DNA of 64,000 nt from positions 7,884,783 to 7,948,782 of the forward strand of contig NC_021677.1 in assembly GCF_000247815.1 (NCBI RefSeq), read 5' to 3'. Positions 31,923 through 47,711 of the stretch are shown here, piece after piece (within the stretch, counting starts at the first letter, position 1; each line of letters opens with the position of its first letter). The notes under the pieces are model-generated. The model was not told the origin of the DNA. It did not search any database and saw only the letters and a program-made list of their open reading frames with translations. This DNA comes from Ficedula albicollis. Its lineage: Eukaryota > Chordata > Aves > Passeriformes > Muscicapidae. The position numbers and the translations under genes were made by a program.

Positions 31923-33479
31923 TGGTACAATCAGCTTATTTGTAGGACACTTCCATATTATTGATGGTGCTATTTCTACTGCTGCCCTTGGGGACAGCCG
32001 ACAGAAGAACAGTCAATATTCAGATCCTGTTCACACACATTCAGTTTCACCATAGAACACACTGAGAAGGGCACTCTGGTGGCAAATACCAGCAAAATCT
32101 GAGCCATTTTCCCATTTAAAGCCTAAAGGGTGTATACAGGTCTATTTGTTTACATAGAGACAAAACACATCCCACCTGGAAGCATCAGTGAGAGCCAGCA
32201 GACCCCTACCAGGATGGCATCTCTCTACAGGCTCAAACTGACCACCAACACCAAAATTGTAAGAATCCCATATCCACGTGCTTATCTTTGAACAAAGAAA
32301 CATCGTACTGATGAGAAACTGAGGTGTAAAAAGTCTGAATAGAAATGAACCCAGATTTTCCAAGGGACATCTATTTTACAACTGCCTCATAAACCTAGGA
32401 GAAACAACATTTTTAAGGCCAGTTCATGTTGTACTCTGGAAGGAATTTCTGGTTTTGGTTAATTTTCACCACTGCGCACATGTGCACATGCACACACCTG
32501 GAACTGTTGAAACAAAGACTCAAATGTGGGGAAAGTGGATGAAGAAAGAGAAATGGGGTTTCCAGTGCCAGAGATGGACTCAGTTTCAGAGACCAAGATT
32601 AAAATCCATCAGTTTTTGGCCCTCATGCCAGTGCTCAGACTAAAGTTTCCCAGGTTCCTTATAAACATAAAGAGCCCTCCTAAATAATTTCTATTTTTTA
32701 AAAAGTGGTCTCCAGCAAGCTTTACCTAAGAGCTTGAGTCTCCTTGCAAAATGTGCTGTTTAACTGAGGTTTAACTAGACTGTCATCTACAATCCCAGGT
32801 GCAAATACAGGGAAATAAAAACCACAATGTTTTTTCCAAAGGAGACAGAAAAAGTTTTTGCGCTGTATCCTAAGAGGCAACAGGCACAGATAAAGTTGTG
32901 CTTTCAGCTCCACCAATAAAAATCCTCAGGAACTCCAGGTTGACAAAAACCTCCACCTTAAACTCTCCCAGGACTCTCCTCAGCTGAGCTGAGGATACTA
33001 AGGAAGCAAAACAAACTTCGATCCTCTTTTTTTTTCCCTAGAAATCTGCTTCACAATTCAACATCTTTGATGTAAATCTTTTAAAAGATTGTGACAGCTT
33101 CAATTCAGGGACAGGATGGAGGGAAATGTGTTTCCGACTCCTCTGTGGGGGGACCATTAGGAGGAGGGTTAATGCGATCAAATTAAGGTTTGTGCCCATT
33201 CCCCCAGGCTTTCCTTTGCCATCACCAGCTTCTCCAGCCTGGGAAGCTCACCCTCATCTCCTCACCAAGGACAGCTCTTAAAGAGAAGCACAACAGTCTG
33301 GGGGAAGGAAACAGAAAGATGATCACACAACTAACTTACATGGACAAAGTATGAGACAGAATGAGGGAGGGGAAGGAGGAAAGGAGTCTTTGATATCTTC
33401 ACCTTTGGAGTGATACAAACTTAATGCAAATCCAGCTTAAAAACCGGGGAGTTAGCATTCAGAGCACACAGCCCAGCAG
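31923..33479. other. Non-coding unique sequence
   Basis: AT-rich unique sequence with short open frames only. It becomes GC-richer towards 33.1-33.4 kb. Confidence 0.5.
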
Positions 33480-33880
33480 AGTATGGGAAAGGGATACAGC
33501 AGCCCAAAGAGCCGGCGCCACGAACTGACGAGCAGAGCGCAAGTGATAAAGATTTACTGCGAGAGAGGAGGAAACAGTTCGCTAGCCCGATTAGAGCTGT
33601 GAATACCGAGTTGTTCAGGAAGGATTTTGCAGCTGACTGATCACAGGCTGTCGGAGCAGGCCTCCGACAACAGCTGCAAGGCTTGCTGGGCTGCAGAAAC
33701 AAAAGGCGCCTAGCACAGTGCAAAGAATGAGTTGACAGGTTGTTGTTAGCAGTGGCAAATGTGTGAGGTATGTCACTGTGTGTGAGACGGGCTGGGCTGG
33801 GGTGGTGGGGAAGAAGGAGAGCAAGAAGCACAGGCAGCGCTCAGAAAATGAGGGGGTGTCGCGGGGGAGGGAGCAGGGAC
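33480..33880. promoter_or_regulatory. CpG-rich block, candidate promoter or enhancer
   Basis: About 16 CpG dinucleotides fall in roughly 400 bp (gccggcgccacg, ctgcgag, gtcgcgg and others), whereas neighbouring sequence has very few. Overlapping minus-strand frames of 136 and 69 codons exist but show no protein family, and an open frame in GC-rich DNA is weak evidence. Downstream (33960-34080) are TAATTAG-type homeodomain-like sites. The block could be an unmethylated promoter with a non-coding first exon, or an enhancer. Direction cannot be assigned. Confidence 0.35.
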
Positions 33881-36800
33881 ACAGGCTTGGTCAAAGCCTT
33901 TTCCTAAAATCAGGCTGGTATTTGTAAGGAGGACAATCACAAGGTCTGTTTACTGCTGCCAGGATGAATTAGCCCATCGTCTCATTTATAGGACAAATCC
34001 GGTGGCATAGACTATAAGGTGCATGGCATTAAAGGGACTAATTAGACAATTCTGGCAAATCTGAATTAAGACCCTTTCTTTCTATGAAAGCTGGAAAGCA
34101 TTTCTCAGGACTCCAGTCAGATGGCTTAGGTTTTGTTGGGCCTTTTCTTTCCCTTCTGAGAAGGGATATCTTGTGCAATTCCCTAAATCACAAGGGTCTG
34201 CTCTAAATTCTGCTCTGAGCTTCAAGAAGAGTTGTTAGGAAGGTGCTGGCATTTACATCATATCTAAAAAGGTCCAAACGAAAGTCCCAAATTCTGCAGG
34301 AATTCAGCTCCCAGTCCAGGGACAAATTTTACAGCTCGTCCCTCCTGTTAAGAGTGGGCTAAACCAGAATGGAACATACCTGAGCTAAGAGCCGGCAGCT
34401 GAATTCTCATGCACACACACACACAACAAGTGAGGTTTTTCAAAAGCTGGCTTCTAATCTGACAGCCACCCCCTTCAAATCCAGTGCCTGCAGCCAAGTG
34501 CTTTTCCCAAGCAACTCTGAGCTTTCTGGAGCCATGGTTCACTAAGCACGTGAGTGCTGGGCAGGAATGTACCAATGAAAGTCCAGAGATGATTAAAGAC
34601 AGGAGCTGGAGAACAGGAGACTTTACTTTGAGCTCCCTGTTTGGCAAGTTTAGGATTCAGTTCTTGAAGTCTGGCAACATTTTATTCCAATTGTCACCAA
34701 AACAAAGCGTTCCAAACACCTCCGAAGCAGGGGCGCACGCTGTTTACACACAACCACTACATTACAGTGGTCACTATTAAAATGTTTTACAAGCAGTTAA
34801 GGTTACCATGGCATTCACAGCATACTCATAGAAGGGAATACCATGAAAATCACAGAAACATCCAGCACTGCAAGCTGCAAATATCAGATGTTTCATAGTA
34901 ATTAGTGACACTTTGTAAAGCATAGGCTTCTTGCATTTTAACACACATATCTATCACCAACAAATAGGAGACACTAAGAAAGTGCAGTGGCCTTTATAGT
35001 GTTCAATCAATTATACAAACAAACCTTATTTTCATTTTTCTCTTCTAAATTGTCTCTGCAACCCAGTTAGTCTAGTCCCAATGGGCAGTACTTGATACAC
35101 TGTAAAGGGAATTCAGAACAACAGGTATTTCAAGTCTTCTAACACAGCTCCATTCTCCCAAAATATATACAAAAAAACCAACTCAGTGTGCAGAATACTC
35201 CATCTAGGGACAGAAATGTGACTCAAAATTTCCTAAGCCTTTGCTTTGACATGTGTTAACCTCATTCTACCAGGTCTCAGTGCGTGAGGAATAATCAGAC
35301 ATTTCACATAGGCTCCAAATAGCTCTTCCTCAGTACGAGTCCATAGATTTTTACTTTTTATTATTTTAAATACAGAACTTCCAGCTTGAGTTTCCGCTTA
35401 ACAGTGATGAAAAACACAGGCATCACTTTTATATACCTACTAGCAACTGGACTATACTTTAAACTACAAATATTATCATAGGAACAATTTATAATCCATC
35501 ATACCCATATGCTCGAAGTTTTCAGCTGAATAAAGATGGCCAGTGAGCTCAACTAAAAAGAATAAATGAAATGGCTGAAGGACTGCTTGTGTAACTATAT
35601 TTTTGTTTGTAATTGTGCTTCTACTGGAGTCAAAGAAAAGTCTGAATTTGACTGCAATGGAGCAGAAATAATTAGGGGCAGAAGTATATTTCTGAACCAA
35701 AAATTTCTCTGTAGCTGAATAATTCAATATCATTTGTGATTAATGGAATTTATTCACCAAATGTATTTGAGAGTAATGTATACAGTAGACAGAAGCAACA
35801 ATTCACAGCAAACCCTGAAAATATAAAATAAGCCCCCTTAAGAAATTTTTTCTTTTTAGGGAAAAAAATTTAGTTACAGAAGCATATCAAGTCTTGCCTT
35901 TCAATGATGTTTTCTTTATACAAATCACTTTCAGCTGACAAGTCCTCACTGATTTTCCATAGTCAGCAATGGGTTACAGCTTATCTATAATGTCACAGCT
36001 TTCCACTGTACTGTGTCTTGCTCTTTGTCTCTCTGGTACAGAGAGGCTGCTGTAACACTTCGGAAAGTAATCAAATTACTTCCTACATTTGCTCTCCTTA
36101 AACACTCTGCTTGATCCCCTCCACTCTTTCTGTTCAGCCTCTCAGTTGCAAACTTCATACTTCATAAACACAGAGGTTAGAATTTTCTAGACACTGCTTT
36201 AATTTTTCAAATAGCAATCCAATTACTGAGCAAATTGGCACGTGTGCCTAGTTACATAGTGACTTGGCACTGCCTCCATTCACTGCTGGCAGTGATGAAT
36301 GTGCTCCCCCTCAGCCCTCCTCATCTATCTGCCCCAGCCTCCGAGCCAACACCAGTGACCACATAAGGAGAGTGCCTGGCAGCTGCAAGCCTGAGGTGCC
36401 AAGAGGCAGATTGTGTTCTGTAGCAGCAGGATCTGGGTCTGTGACTGGCTTCCTGGCTAGTCTTTTGTAAGACCTTTTCCATGGCCTCTAGGTTGGCTCT
36501 AATGAAGCCTGTAGAAATGCCTGCAGGGAGCTGGTACAGAAGTGAGTTAAGTCAAAAGTTTAATTTAGTTTCTAAAGTGAAGTGAATGTATACCGGCCTT
36601 CTCTTTCCACTCTGCAATTATATTCCTGCCACATTTATGTGAAAATACAGTATTCAGTCAACAACAGGAGTGCATTCCTGGGTATGTCTGCACCGCATAT
36701 TGGGGTAAAGATCCCCAAGCCAGTCTCAATTAACTTTACTGCAGAACCAGGAGGAATATAGAAGTGTTTGGTCGCTGTGACACCCAAGCTAATTAACTAT

Positions 36801-37834
36801 GTATGGCAGTAACAGAGCTTTACTGTTTCTGGCACCAGCACTGCTATCCCTGTGTGGTAAACTGCTACAGACATGCCAGCTCACTCAGAGGTAACCAGAT
36901 GGCTCTCCAACACAGTGCTGCTTTGCACTGCCCAGACATGTTTAGGAATACTCCGGGAACTGGCAGGAATTTGTTGGCCATCAAGTGAGAATGGCAAGGC
37001 TACAGATGTGGTTACAGTAAATGTGGACTGTTCCACTTCCATCCCAGTCACATTCTTTTATTACTCACAACATGATGGTCACAGAGCATCTTTAAGTAAT
37101 CTTTAAGTGCTGAGCATCTTGAGCAGCATCTGTCACATGTGCTGCTTTCTAAATATCTCACTTCCTTCTCCAAGGGCAAAAAGCAGGACAAAGACAAATT
37201 TTAAAGTATTTCTCACATTTGCTTTTTTTTCTTTTCTTCCCCCCATGAAATTTGGGTCTTAGTCATAAGTGAACATCTTTATGCTACTTAAAAAGCCCTT
37301 TTCGATTATTGCAATGAAACAGATAAGAACTTTCCCACAACAGGATAGTTTCTCCCCATCTGGCTTTTTTATCATCCCCAAGAAATTAACTTTCTTAAAA
37401 TAAATGAGTGCAGGTTCCAAAGACCAGAGATGCACTATGATTCCCCTTGGTGAAGGTAAAAACAAAACATAACTTGCCTCTTTTGGAACTGCACCTCAGG
37501 CATACAAAGAAGCTACTGGAGAGGATCAGCATTATTTGTAGAGTAAATTTCTGATGCAGATGGTAGTCTGGAAAATATCTGAGTGGACTCTGAACTGCAC
37601 AGACAAGAATATTTTACCAAGTTTGCTTGCTTGGACTTTACTGCATGAGTTGCACTTTATGGGTACAGTTGTTTGTTATTGATGGAATTTTTCCTTTCCT
37701 TTAGTATTTTTCCCCCAAATCAGGTATTTTGACGGAGGTACTCAATGAGTTGTTAGATTATATTGCATTAAATCATCTGCATTTATAATTCAAGAGCCTT
37801 TACCAGTGTTCATCTGTGGGAAGATAAGAAGCTA
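33881..37834. other. Non-coding unique sequence
   Basis: Unique AT-rich DNA with open frames of 99 codons or fewer on both strands. The only simple repeat is a short CA patch near 34411-34425. I see no convincing exon. Confidence 0.5.
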
Positions 37835-39243
<1,409 letters not shown>

Positions 39244-39249
39244 GGACAG

Positions 39250-40112
39250 CTCGGGAAACCAATTGAAGGTTGCTTCGCTTTCACAAATCACATTGGATTA
39301 AGTTAACTGCTATCTTTCAGCTTCCGGCTCCCGGATGGTGCAGTGGCTCCAGGCTCGGCAGCAGGGGGCCAGGCACGGCACCCCGGCCCAGCACCAGCTT
39401 TGCGGGGGGGCCCAGCTTGGCACCCTGGCCCCGGTTTGGTGGGGGGCCCGGCCCAGCTGCATGGTCCCGGACCCCGGCTTCCCCCAACCACATGGCTCCG
39501 GCACCAGCCGCATGGCCCCCGGCTCAGCTCGGCTCGGCTTATGGCTCCGGCACCAGCCGCATGGCCCCCGGCTCAGCTCGGCTCAGCTTTCCACGTGGCA
39601 GAAGAGGCCTCCAGCTGCCAATGTGGCTTCTTCACGATCTGGATACAATTTTAACTTCTTAATGCCTGGATAAGATTCTCCTGAGCTCCCCTGAATGAGA
39701 AGAAATAAAGCATGGAGTCCACAAAAGTCAGCGGAATGAAGATAAAGTTCCTGGTGGGAAGAGATTGAAAAGATGCAACTGATAAGTAGCTGAAAACCTT
39801 TTTTTTGGGGGGCTTTTAGGGGATTGTGACTTCACTAAAATTCCTTTAAACTGTGAAATATACTTGGGGAGGATGGGTGCTTGAGAAGAAGACTTTTGGC
39901 CTCGGGGAAATTGGAGGTCTCTGTTTTGGGACTGGAATATGAACAGAGACACTTGATAGAGAAGGAGATGAAGAGAATTTTATTTTTCAGCCGCCTGCCT
40001 TTGAAAGTGGTGCCCCGAGTGTGTAACATAACCCATAGCACAGCTCTGGACGGACTGTGAAAAATGAGAGGAGAGTCATAATCTGCAATATTTTCCTGTG
40101 TGGATGTAGATT
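39250..40112 (+). mobile_element. Right part of the interrupted repeat; retroviral leader-like sequence
   Basis: Continues from the left part after the solo LTR. It is very GC-rich at 39320-39590 and turns AT-rich later. It contains an AATAAA near 39703, a splice-acceptor-like ttttatttttcag near 39980-39993, and tggtgccccgagtg at 40008-40021, which faintly resembles a tRNA primer-binding site but is not preceded by a TG...CA LTR end. It joins the integrase fragment near 40113, so most of gag-pol is missing. The identity of the element is uncertain. Confidence 0.35.
39492..39589 (+). repeat. 49-bp tandem duplication in GC-rich segment
   Basis: Two head-to-tail copies (39492-39540 and 39541-39589), each starting atggctccggcaccag and differing at one position (cggctt/cagctt). 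The surrounding 270 bp is rich in ggcccc and ctcggct motifs, which give several overlapping open frames that are not genes. Confidence 0.9.
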
Positions 40113-40307
40113 GTGAAGGTGAGGACACCCGTGCTCACCATGGTGGAAGCCACCACCGGATGGTTGGAGACCTACTCTGTGCCTCATGCCACTGCTCAGA
40201 ACACCATCCTGGGCCTGGAAAAGCAAGTCCTCTGGAGGCATGGTACCCCTGAGAGAATTGAGTCAGACAATGGAACTCATTTCAAAAATAGCCTTATCAA
40301 TGCCTAG
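40113..40307 (+). pseudogene. ERVL-type integrase core fragment (pol remnant)
   Basis: A 64-codon open stretch encodes part of a retroviral integrase catalytic core. It contains the TGW segment (residues 15-17), a central HGTP motif (43-46) and SDNG (51-54), which carries the second catalytic Asp of the DDE triad. The fragment begins after the place where the first catalytic Asp should be, and an in-frame stop lies just upstream (40107). It stops at 40305, four bases before the N gap, so the third catalytic Glu is absent. The wording of the core fits the avian ERVL (class III) group. It is a broken, inactive remnant embedded between an unidentified leader and an assembly gap. I choose no start codon, because the open frame begins by chance. 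Confidence 0.8.
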
Positions 40308-40310
40308 GCC

Positions 40311-40366
40311 NNNNNNNNNNNNNNNNNNNNNNNNNNNNNNNNNNNNNNNNNNNNNNNNNNNNNNNN
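40311..40366. other. Assembly gap (56 N)
   Basis: The only run of unknown bases in the window. It lies between the integrase core fragment and a sequence that restarts exactly at the end of pol (tgttctaggg). The missing part would hold the rest of integrase. Its true length is unknown. Confidence 0.98.
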
Positions 40367-40785
<419 letters not shown>

Positions 40786-40859
40786 ACTATCTATGATACT
40801 GTGCCTGTAACTGCATGTATATAGATGATTCAGAAGTTTCAATTTGCTGTAGCATGTTG

Positions 40860-40885
40860 GCATGGAAAAAATTTGGGGTGGATAA
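40860..40885 (+). promoter_or_regulatory. Polypurine-tract-like segment before the LTR
   Basis: gcatggaaaaaatttggggt and the following six bases lie immediately 5' of the LTR start at 40886. The same segment precedes the first junction copy at 40452-40477. Its position fits the plus-strand primer site used in reverse transcription, although it is interrupted by a few pyrimidines. Confidence 0.5.
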
Positions 40886-41574
40886 TGTTGGGGGTTGAGT
40901 GTTTTTCTATTACTGTGTCAATTTAAAGAATTTTTCCCATTATTATACCAACGGAGCTGGCTGGGTTACACTCAGGACCTTTGACGACTCTAGACAAAAG
41001 GGGTAGGTGGGAGCTGGGCTTCGGAGGGGCGACTCGTGTTTCCGGCCAGCTCGGAGGAGGACGCCCCGTCTCCAGCCACGCGGCCGAAGGCAGGAGAGCC
41101 AGACAGTCTGCAATCACCTGCCCTGCATCTGCCCCATTCCAGCCTCCTGCCTCTGAGGACACAGCTAATCAGATGGACACAAACGGTGAGCAAGGAGCTG
41201 CCCTCCCCAGCCCGTTCCCCCCTGAGACCGGTGTGGCCGCTGCCGCCCTCTCCCGCCTCCGCTCCCGCCACTTCTCTGCAGCTGTCAGGCTTTGCCTGTC
41301 TGGATCACCAGGACTGAGCACAGAGAGAGTGTGCCTGCAGCTAAAGAAAGGACTGGAACCAAGTTATCTGTTCTGTTTTGTTGGTAATTTTAACAACTGC
41401 TGTTGTTTCTGCTTGTACAATTAGATATATTAGTAAAAGAGCTATCCCCTTATCACTGCCTCAGAGTCCTTGATTCAAACATTTATAATACTTGGGGGGA
41501 CTGGAATTGAAGTCTCTATTTCAAATGAAAACTTTTGCCTTTATCAGTAGACACCTGTCCTTGAAACCAGGACA
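40886..41574 (+). mobile_element. ERVL-type LTR, copy 2 (full length, 3' LTR)
   Basis: 689 bp, from tgttgggggttgag to aaccaggaca, and the only copy of this family in the window without a C tract. It follows pol and a polypurine-like segment, so it is the 3' LTR of a provirus. The centre (41030-41330) is GC-rich, which explains why other copies were broken there in assembly. The open frames of 147 and 93 codons inside it are by-products. No 5' LTR of the same family is present upstream, so a target-site duplication cannot be tested. Confidence 0.88.
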
Positions 41575-44500
41575 GAAGCCCAAGATCTTCTGTTGGCTTC
41601 CTAGATAAACAAGCCATATTCCAAGAACCACCATAAGTGTACAAGGACTTTCTCTTCAAACCTAATCAATCACCCCAGCTCTCAAGACTGACTTTTCACA
41701 AGGCACCAAACACAGTCATAAATTTTAACACATGCACTCCTTGAGCTATCCCTCTGTACAAACACCCACAACTGTGATACAGCAGCATGGATTTTAATTA
41801 ACTGTATGATATCTGAGCATGACGTTTCTCCTTTGTTCTCTCAGTCTTTGCCACGATTTTGCATGGGTTACTTGGAGTTACTTGAAACAAACACCACTCA
41901 ATTCTTCACAGGCACCAGGCAAGGTAAAGTTATACACATTGCTGCTAGGCTTCATACCATTTTTCAGGAGTCTGTACCTCTGCATTCCAGTGATGTCCGA
42001 AAGAAGGATAAAAACCCCGGAGCTGTAGATGAGGTGCAACCCTATTGCCATCTTCAATACCTTCTACGGGAGCTGGACACTGGACCTACACTCTTGGCCG
42101 CAGGCCTGTAGGACACAAGGAAGAGTTAGTTATCCAGAAGGGCACATGAGCATGTGCCTCTCACCAGGCATGTGAATGCTCCGAGCATGCCAAAACTAGC
42201 AAATTGCTGTAGCCAAGCTGTGCTGGAGCTAAGCATGCACTTAAGGGCTTTGCTGGAAGGCAGCCATTTACAGATGTACAATGAGTACAGAGACATGAAG
42301 GCAGAGACTTCCTTTAATGGGTCCCCTGAATTCTCTGCCTGAAGACACATGTATGGTTATTTCAATTAACTTTTTTAGAAAACCAAATACTCTTCTTCTG
42401 ATTACATCTCAGACACTGACATATGTATAATTTTCTCTGGAGTCCTTAATTTACCACACTTCTTAAAGATTATGGGCCAGACAAACAACTGAAAATCAAA
42501 TACAGAAAGTAGCTGGTTGCTGATACAACAGAACTCTCCCAGCTCCTGTTTGCCTATTGCTTTATCCTTGATTTGTTGGAAGATGCTGGTGGGTGCTTGC
42601 CTGTATGTAATGATAACTATTAACAGCAGCTTGATGAATAAGAGAAGAGAAAGTGGAAAAGACAACAATAGGAAAGGCATTAAGGGCACTAAGTAATTCT
42701 TTCTGGGATGACCATTAGGAATATGTTCACTACTCCAGTCCCAGTGCAATCAAAGCTGTCCTGTGCCACTGCCAAAAACTGCAACAGGTGCCAGAAGATT
42801 ACAGCATTGGTTAAATCCACTCTTAAGGCACCCGCTCAGGGACTGATCCAAATCCCAGGAGCCAATGAACATCTTCCTCCAGATGTCAACTGTTTTCAAA
42901 TAGTTCCCCTGTTATTTCCAGTGTGATGCCAAGGAAGGGCAGGGGGATAAATAAACGTGGCTGCCAGGAGGCAATCCTCTGATTTCACCACAGCCAGTCT
43001 GGACAGGTGCCAAAGTCATGTACAGCCACTCAAACACATTTGTAAGGTTTACATTCACTATAATAAGAGACCTTCATTCACACGGAACTATTAAGACAGT
43101 TTATGGTTCCATTCTTCCCAGCACATTACAGCAACAACTCCATGCCAGCAGCAGCCACATGGCCTAAAGGTGCCAAGCTGGCAAGGATACTCTCTCTCAG
43201 CATTTGGCACCTAAACCCCTTGGCAAAGCCCTCAGCAGTTGTGCTTGGCTGCCTTTGGATCCGTCATGTGGTCAGGCTGCTGATAGCACGGGAGGGTGCT
43301 GCGTCCTCTGGGCACCATTTCACTTTAACACCTGTCTGATTCAGAGGAATGTGCACACATGCAGAGCAAGATCCCTGCACAAATCCTCCCAGAGACCCAG
43401 AGCACATGCTCCATTTGTTACTGAAAGGGGTCGTTTCCTCAGAACCACTGTGCTGCCTTTTTTTTTATCCTCCCCTCTCTCCCCCTCCTCTTCCCCTTCA
43501 CGTATCTGTGTACAGCCCTTAGAGGGTCCTATATCCTGCCATGCATTCCACATGTGTTGGAGGTTTTTTCTGTGAACAAGAATACAAAACATAGCCTTTT
43601 TGTATATAATGAAATCTCTTTTACTGTGCTCATATAAAACCATTTCTATGTGACTAAGACTCTTTTTACTTGTGATATTTTAATGATCTACAAATGTTTG
43701 GTATAGATGAAGGGAAATTACTATTTCCAGGTCACCTTGCAGTAATACTTTTTGATAGGCACCATAGTTCCAATTAAATTGAGTAATAAGGGAGCAGGAA
43801 ACCCTTCAAATATTTAAAGTGCCACTGAAGCAGAAATATTTTCAGGGGAAAACATTAAGTATACATCTTTTACCACAAGCTACAAAGTATCAGAGGAGCA
43901 TAGATAAGAAAATTCAAAGGCCTTTTTCCTCTGGAGACCATTCAAACAAATGCAGACCATAAGAATAAGACTCTATGCCCCACTGTTTTTGTGTCACAGA
44001 ATTGGGGCTGACCTGGGAATGAATTTCTTGAAATATTCTCAAGTCTGATCCCTCAGATCGCAAAAACATAGCTACCACCCCAAGCCTGGCAGAGGCAGCT
44101 CCCTGGGAGCTACGGCAGAGAAATGCATTGAGATGTTGCAGAGGACCTTCCCAAATCCCTGACTATTCCCAAAGCACTACCCCCACGACCCTATATTGGT
44201 TCTTCTGGTACATTCTGACACCTCTGAGCACGGTTATCTTTGGGTCAGACATTCTGAAGCCTGTGAAATACACACAAGCCTTGGGTTGCTAAGCTCACCT
44301 CACAAAATAGCTGCTGTCGCTCGGTCTGGAAGGAAGACTCCGTGTTCCCATCCCATCCAAACACAAGCCATGACTCCCATATTCCCCCTCAAGCCATATG
44401 CTCTACCTGTCACCTTGTACTGTGATTTTTGGTTTTTATCGAGCTCAGGGCCCACAGACACCAGCAAAGTCCTCCCTGTTATAGCACAGAACACAAATCC

Positions 44501-46571
44501 TGCTTGCTGCATGTACTGTGTATTTATCAGTACTCTTATGTTTACCCACTTGAGCTTTAGTTTTTTAAATTGTTTTGAGGGAGCTGATTTTTGCTGTTTT
44601 GTTGGGCTTTTTTACCTTCTTGAACAGTTCTTCACTATTCAATCAGGAAAAAAAACTTATCTGCCCCTCTCCTCTGATGCCCTTTTTCTTCAGAATACTA
44701 GGGCAACATATAGGATAGACCCTGGGATCATGACCAATTCAATATCCAGCACCTTGGAGGCTTTCCTGGCCAAAAGCCAGGATGGGATGGAAAAAAGCTT
44801 TTTAAAAAGGCATTTTCAGTAAGAAATTCACTATTTAACCCTGGGGAGGTAAGGAAATACTCTGACTTAAAATTATTATCCAGCTGCAAATAAAAATGTT
44901 ATTTTAGATAATTTTTAGGACTTGCTGTAATGGCATTATTTTCCTCTTTTTTTTTTTTTTTCATGACCTGGGCAGTGGATTTCATTGTGATTAAAGCACC
45001 TGGCTTTTGGAGCAATGGAGACAAAAAATAGGTACCAAATGAACATACAAAACTCTCAAGCAACATTCTTGAAATAGTTCTTCTATAAAGTGCATGGCAT
45101 GTTCAGAACACATGATTTCCTACTACAAAGATTTTACTGGTTTCACTCAGTGTAGTCATCTCAGATTCATGCCAAATAAACCTTCCACATCATATTGACT
45201 TTTTATTTTTCATCTCTGGCAACACCTACTCTTTCTAAAAAGCAAGTTCCGAACTTCTGCAGGAATTACCAAGCTGAATGCATGTTTTATTATCTTCCCT
45301 TGAAAATGGTAACCTAGAAGACAGCATTGCATGCTACTCTTAGCAACTAAAGTGGAAAGGAATAAGTACAGGATTTCAGAAGATGCAAAAAAAGAACAAG
45401 AGCCAAGGAGGAGGATTTGCCTCCATCACCCTCTTTAGGCAGCATCGCAGTGCCAGGTACCAGTAGCAGACTTGTTCTCACACAAGTGCCAGTTGGAGTG
45501 AGACCTGGAATTAGTGCACACTACAGCACGGCTTGTATACAGGTCACGTGGAAGACCAAGGAAGGAAAAAAAATTGATGTCAAAGCCAGAAAAGCCTCCT
45601 GTTTCAACTACATACATGTAAACCTACATGGACAGATCTTTCCAGGTGCTTCCTTATCATAATACACTTCCCCTTGTTAACATGACTTAATAAATATAAC
45701 TTACCCAAATCAAATCCTGACCTTTTCCCCATTTCAAACTTAATGAACTTTCTCAGGTTTATGCACTCTTCAACATGCAACGTAAAGTCAAGAGCTTCTT
45801 CATGAGAATGCACCTGACTGGGAAATTTATTTTTTTTAGAACAGTTACTGTGCCATGACACAAGGGTAGAACACGGCTTTAAAGGCCTGCTGATTCTGGA
45901 CAGTTTATATGCTAATTTCAGAAATGATTCCTCCTACATTGAAGAAGGAGCTGAGGAATGTTCCAAAGGTCTAGACAGACCATGCCATTAACAGATTGGG
46001 TAAATCAACATTAATACTGCCCACAGCATATTACACCGTGTGAACTTTCTTCACTGCCTGCTCTTTACTAATTTTAGTTCCACGTGGTTCCTCAGCTGGC
46101 TGGCCAAAATATAAACTACATCAGCTCCCTAAAGCCTTCGTGTGTCCATCTTGACCTTGGACTCACCTTTAATACTAAAATTGAGGAAAAAATCCTGAAT
46201 GGTCACACTTTTTTATTCAGGGTACTTTTATAAATGGTTAACAACGATTAATAGATGTTAAAAATGTTAAAGAAGCATGGACAACTACAAGCACTAAGAA
46301 TAGCTGTTTGGCACCTAATACTAACTGATCAGCCATCTAAAACGTACATTCTAGCCCAAACTCCATCAGTATGAAGACCAAGTCTGGGAAATAATTCAAA
46401 TATCTTCAAGCCTGTTTGAGTATTGACAAGTTCTCCAGCATTTATTAGTAGGATTCTGGGGTTATTATTCTTAAAGTACAATTCAAATCTGTCTCTGAAT
46501 TTAAACTTTGAAAAACAAGCTGTTACAAAACCTTTGACTAACAGAAAAATTTCCAAGTTTTGTTTTACTTT
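41575..46571. other. Non-coding unique sequence, 5 kb
   Basis: The longest non-repeat open frame of the window lies here (44196-44822, +, 208 codons). It has no recognisable domain, several hydrophobic patches and no splice or promoter context, so I do not call it a gene. A 12-T run lies near 44949. Nothing else is recognisable. Confidence 0.5.

Positions 46572-47711
<1,140 letters not shown>

Noticed and set aside
33421..33831. 136-codon minus-strand ORF in the CpG-rich block
   Set aside because: Open frames are common in GC-rich DNA; it has no recognisable domain. The block is kept only as possible regulatory DNA.
40008..40021. Primer-binding-site-like tggtgccccgagtg
   Set aside because: No LTR end (CA) stands directly before it and the match to any tRNA 3' end is partial.
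44196..44822. 208-codon plus-strand ORF, the longest outside repeats
   Set aside because: No domain, no splice or promoter context and a composition like translated random AT-rich DNA. One frame of this length is not surprising in 64 kb read six ways.
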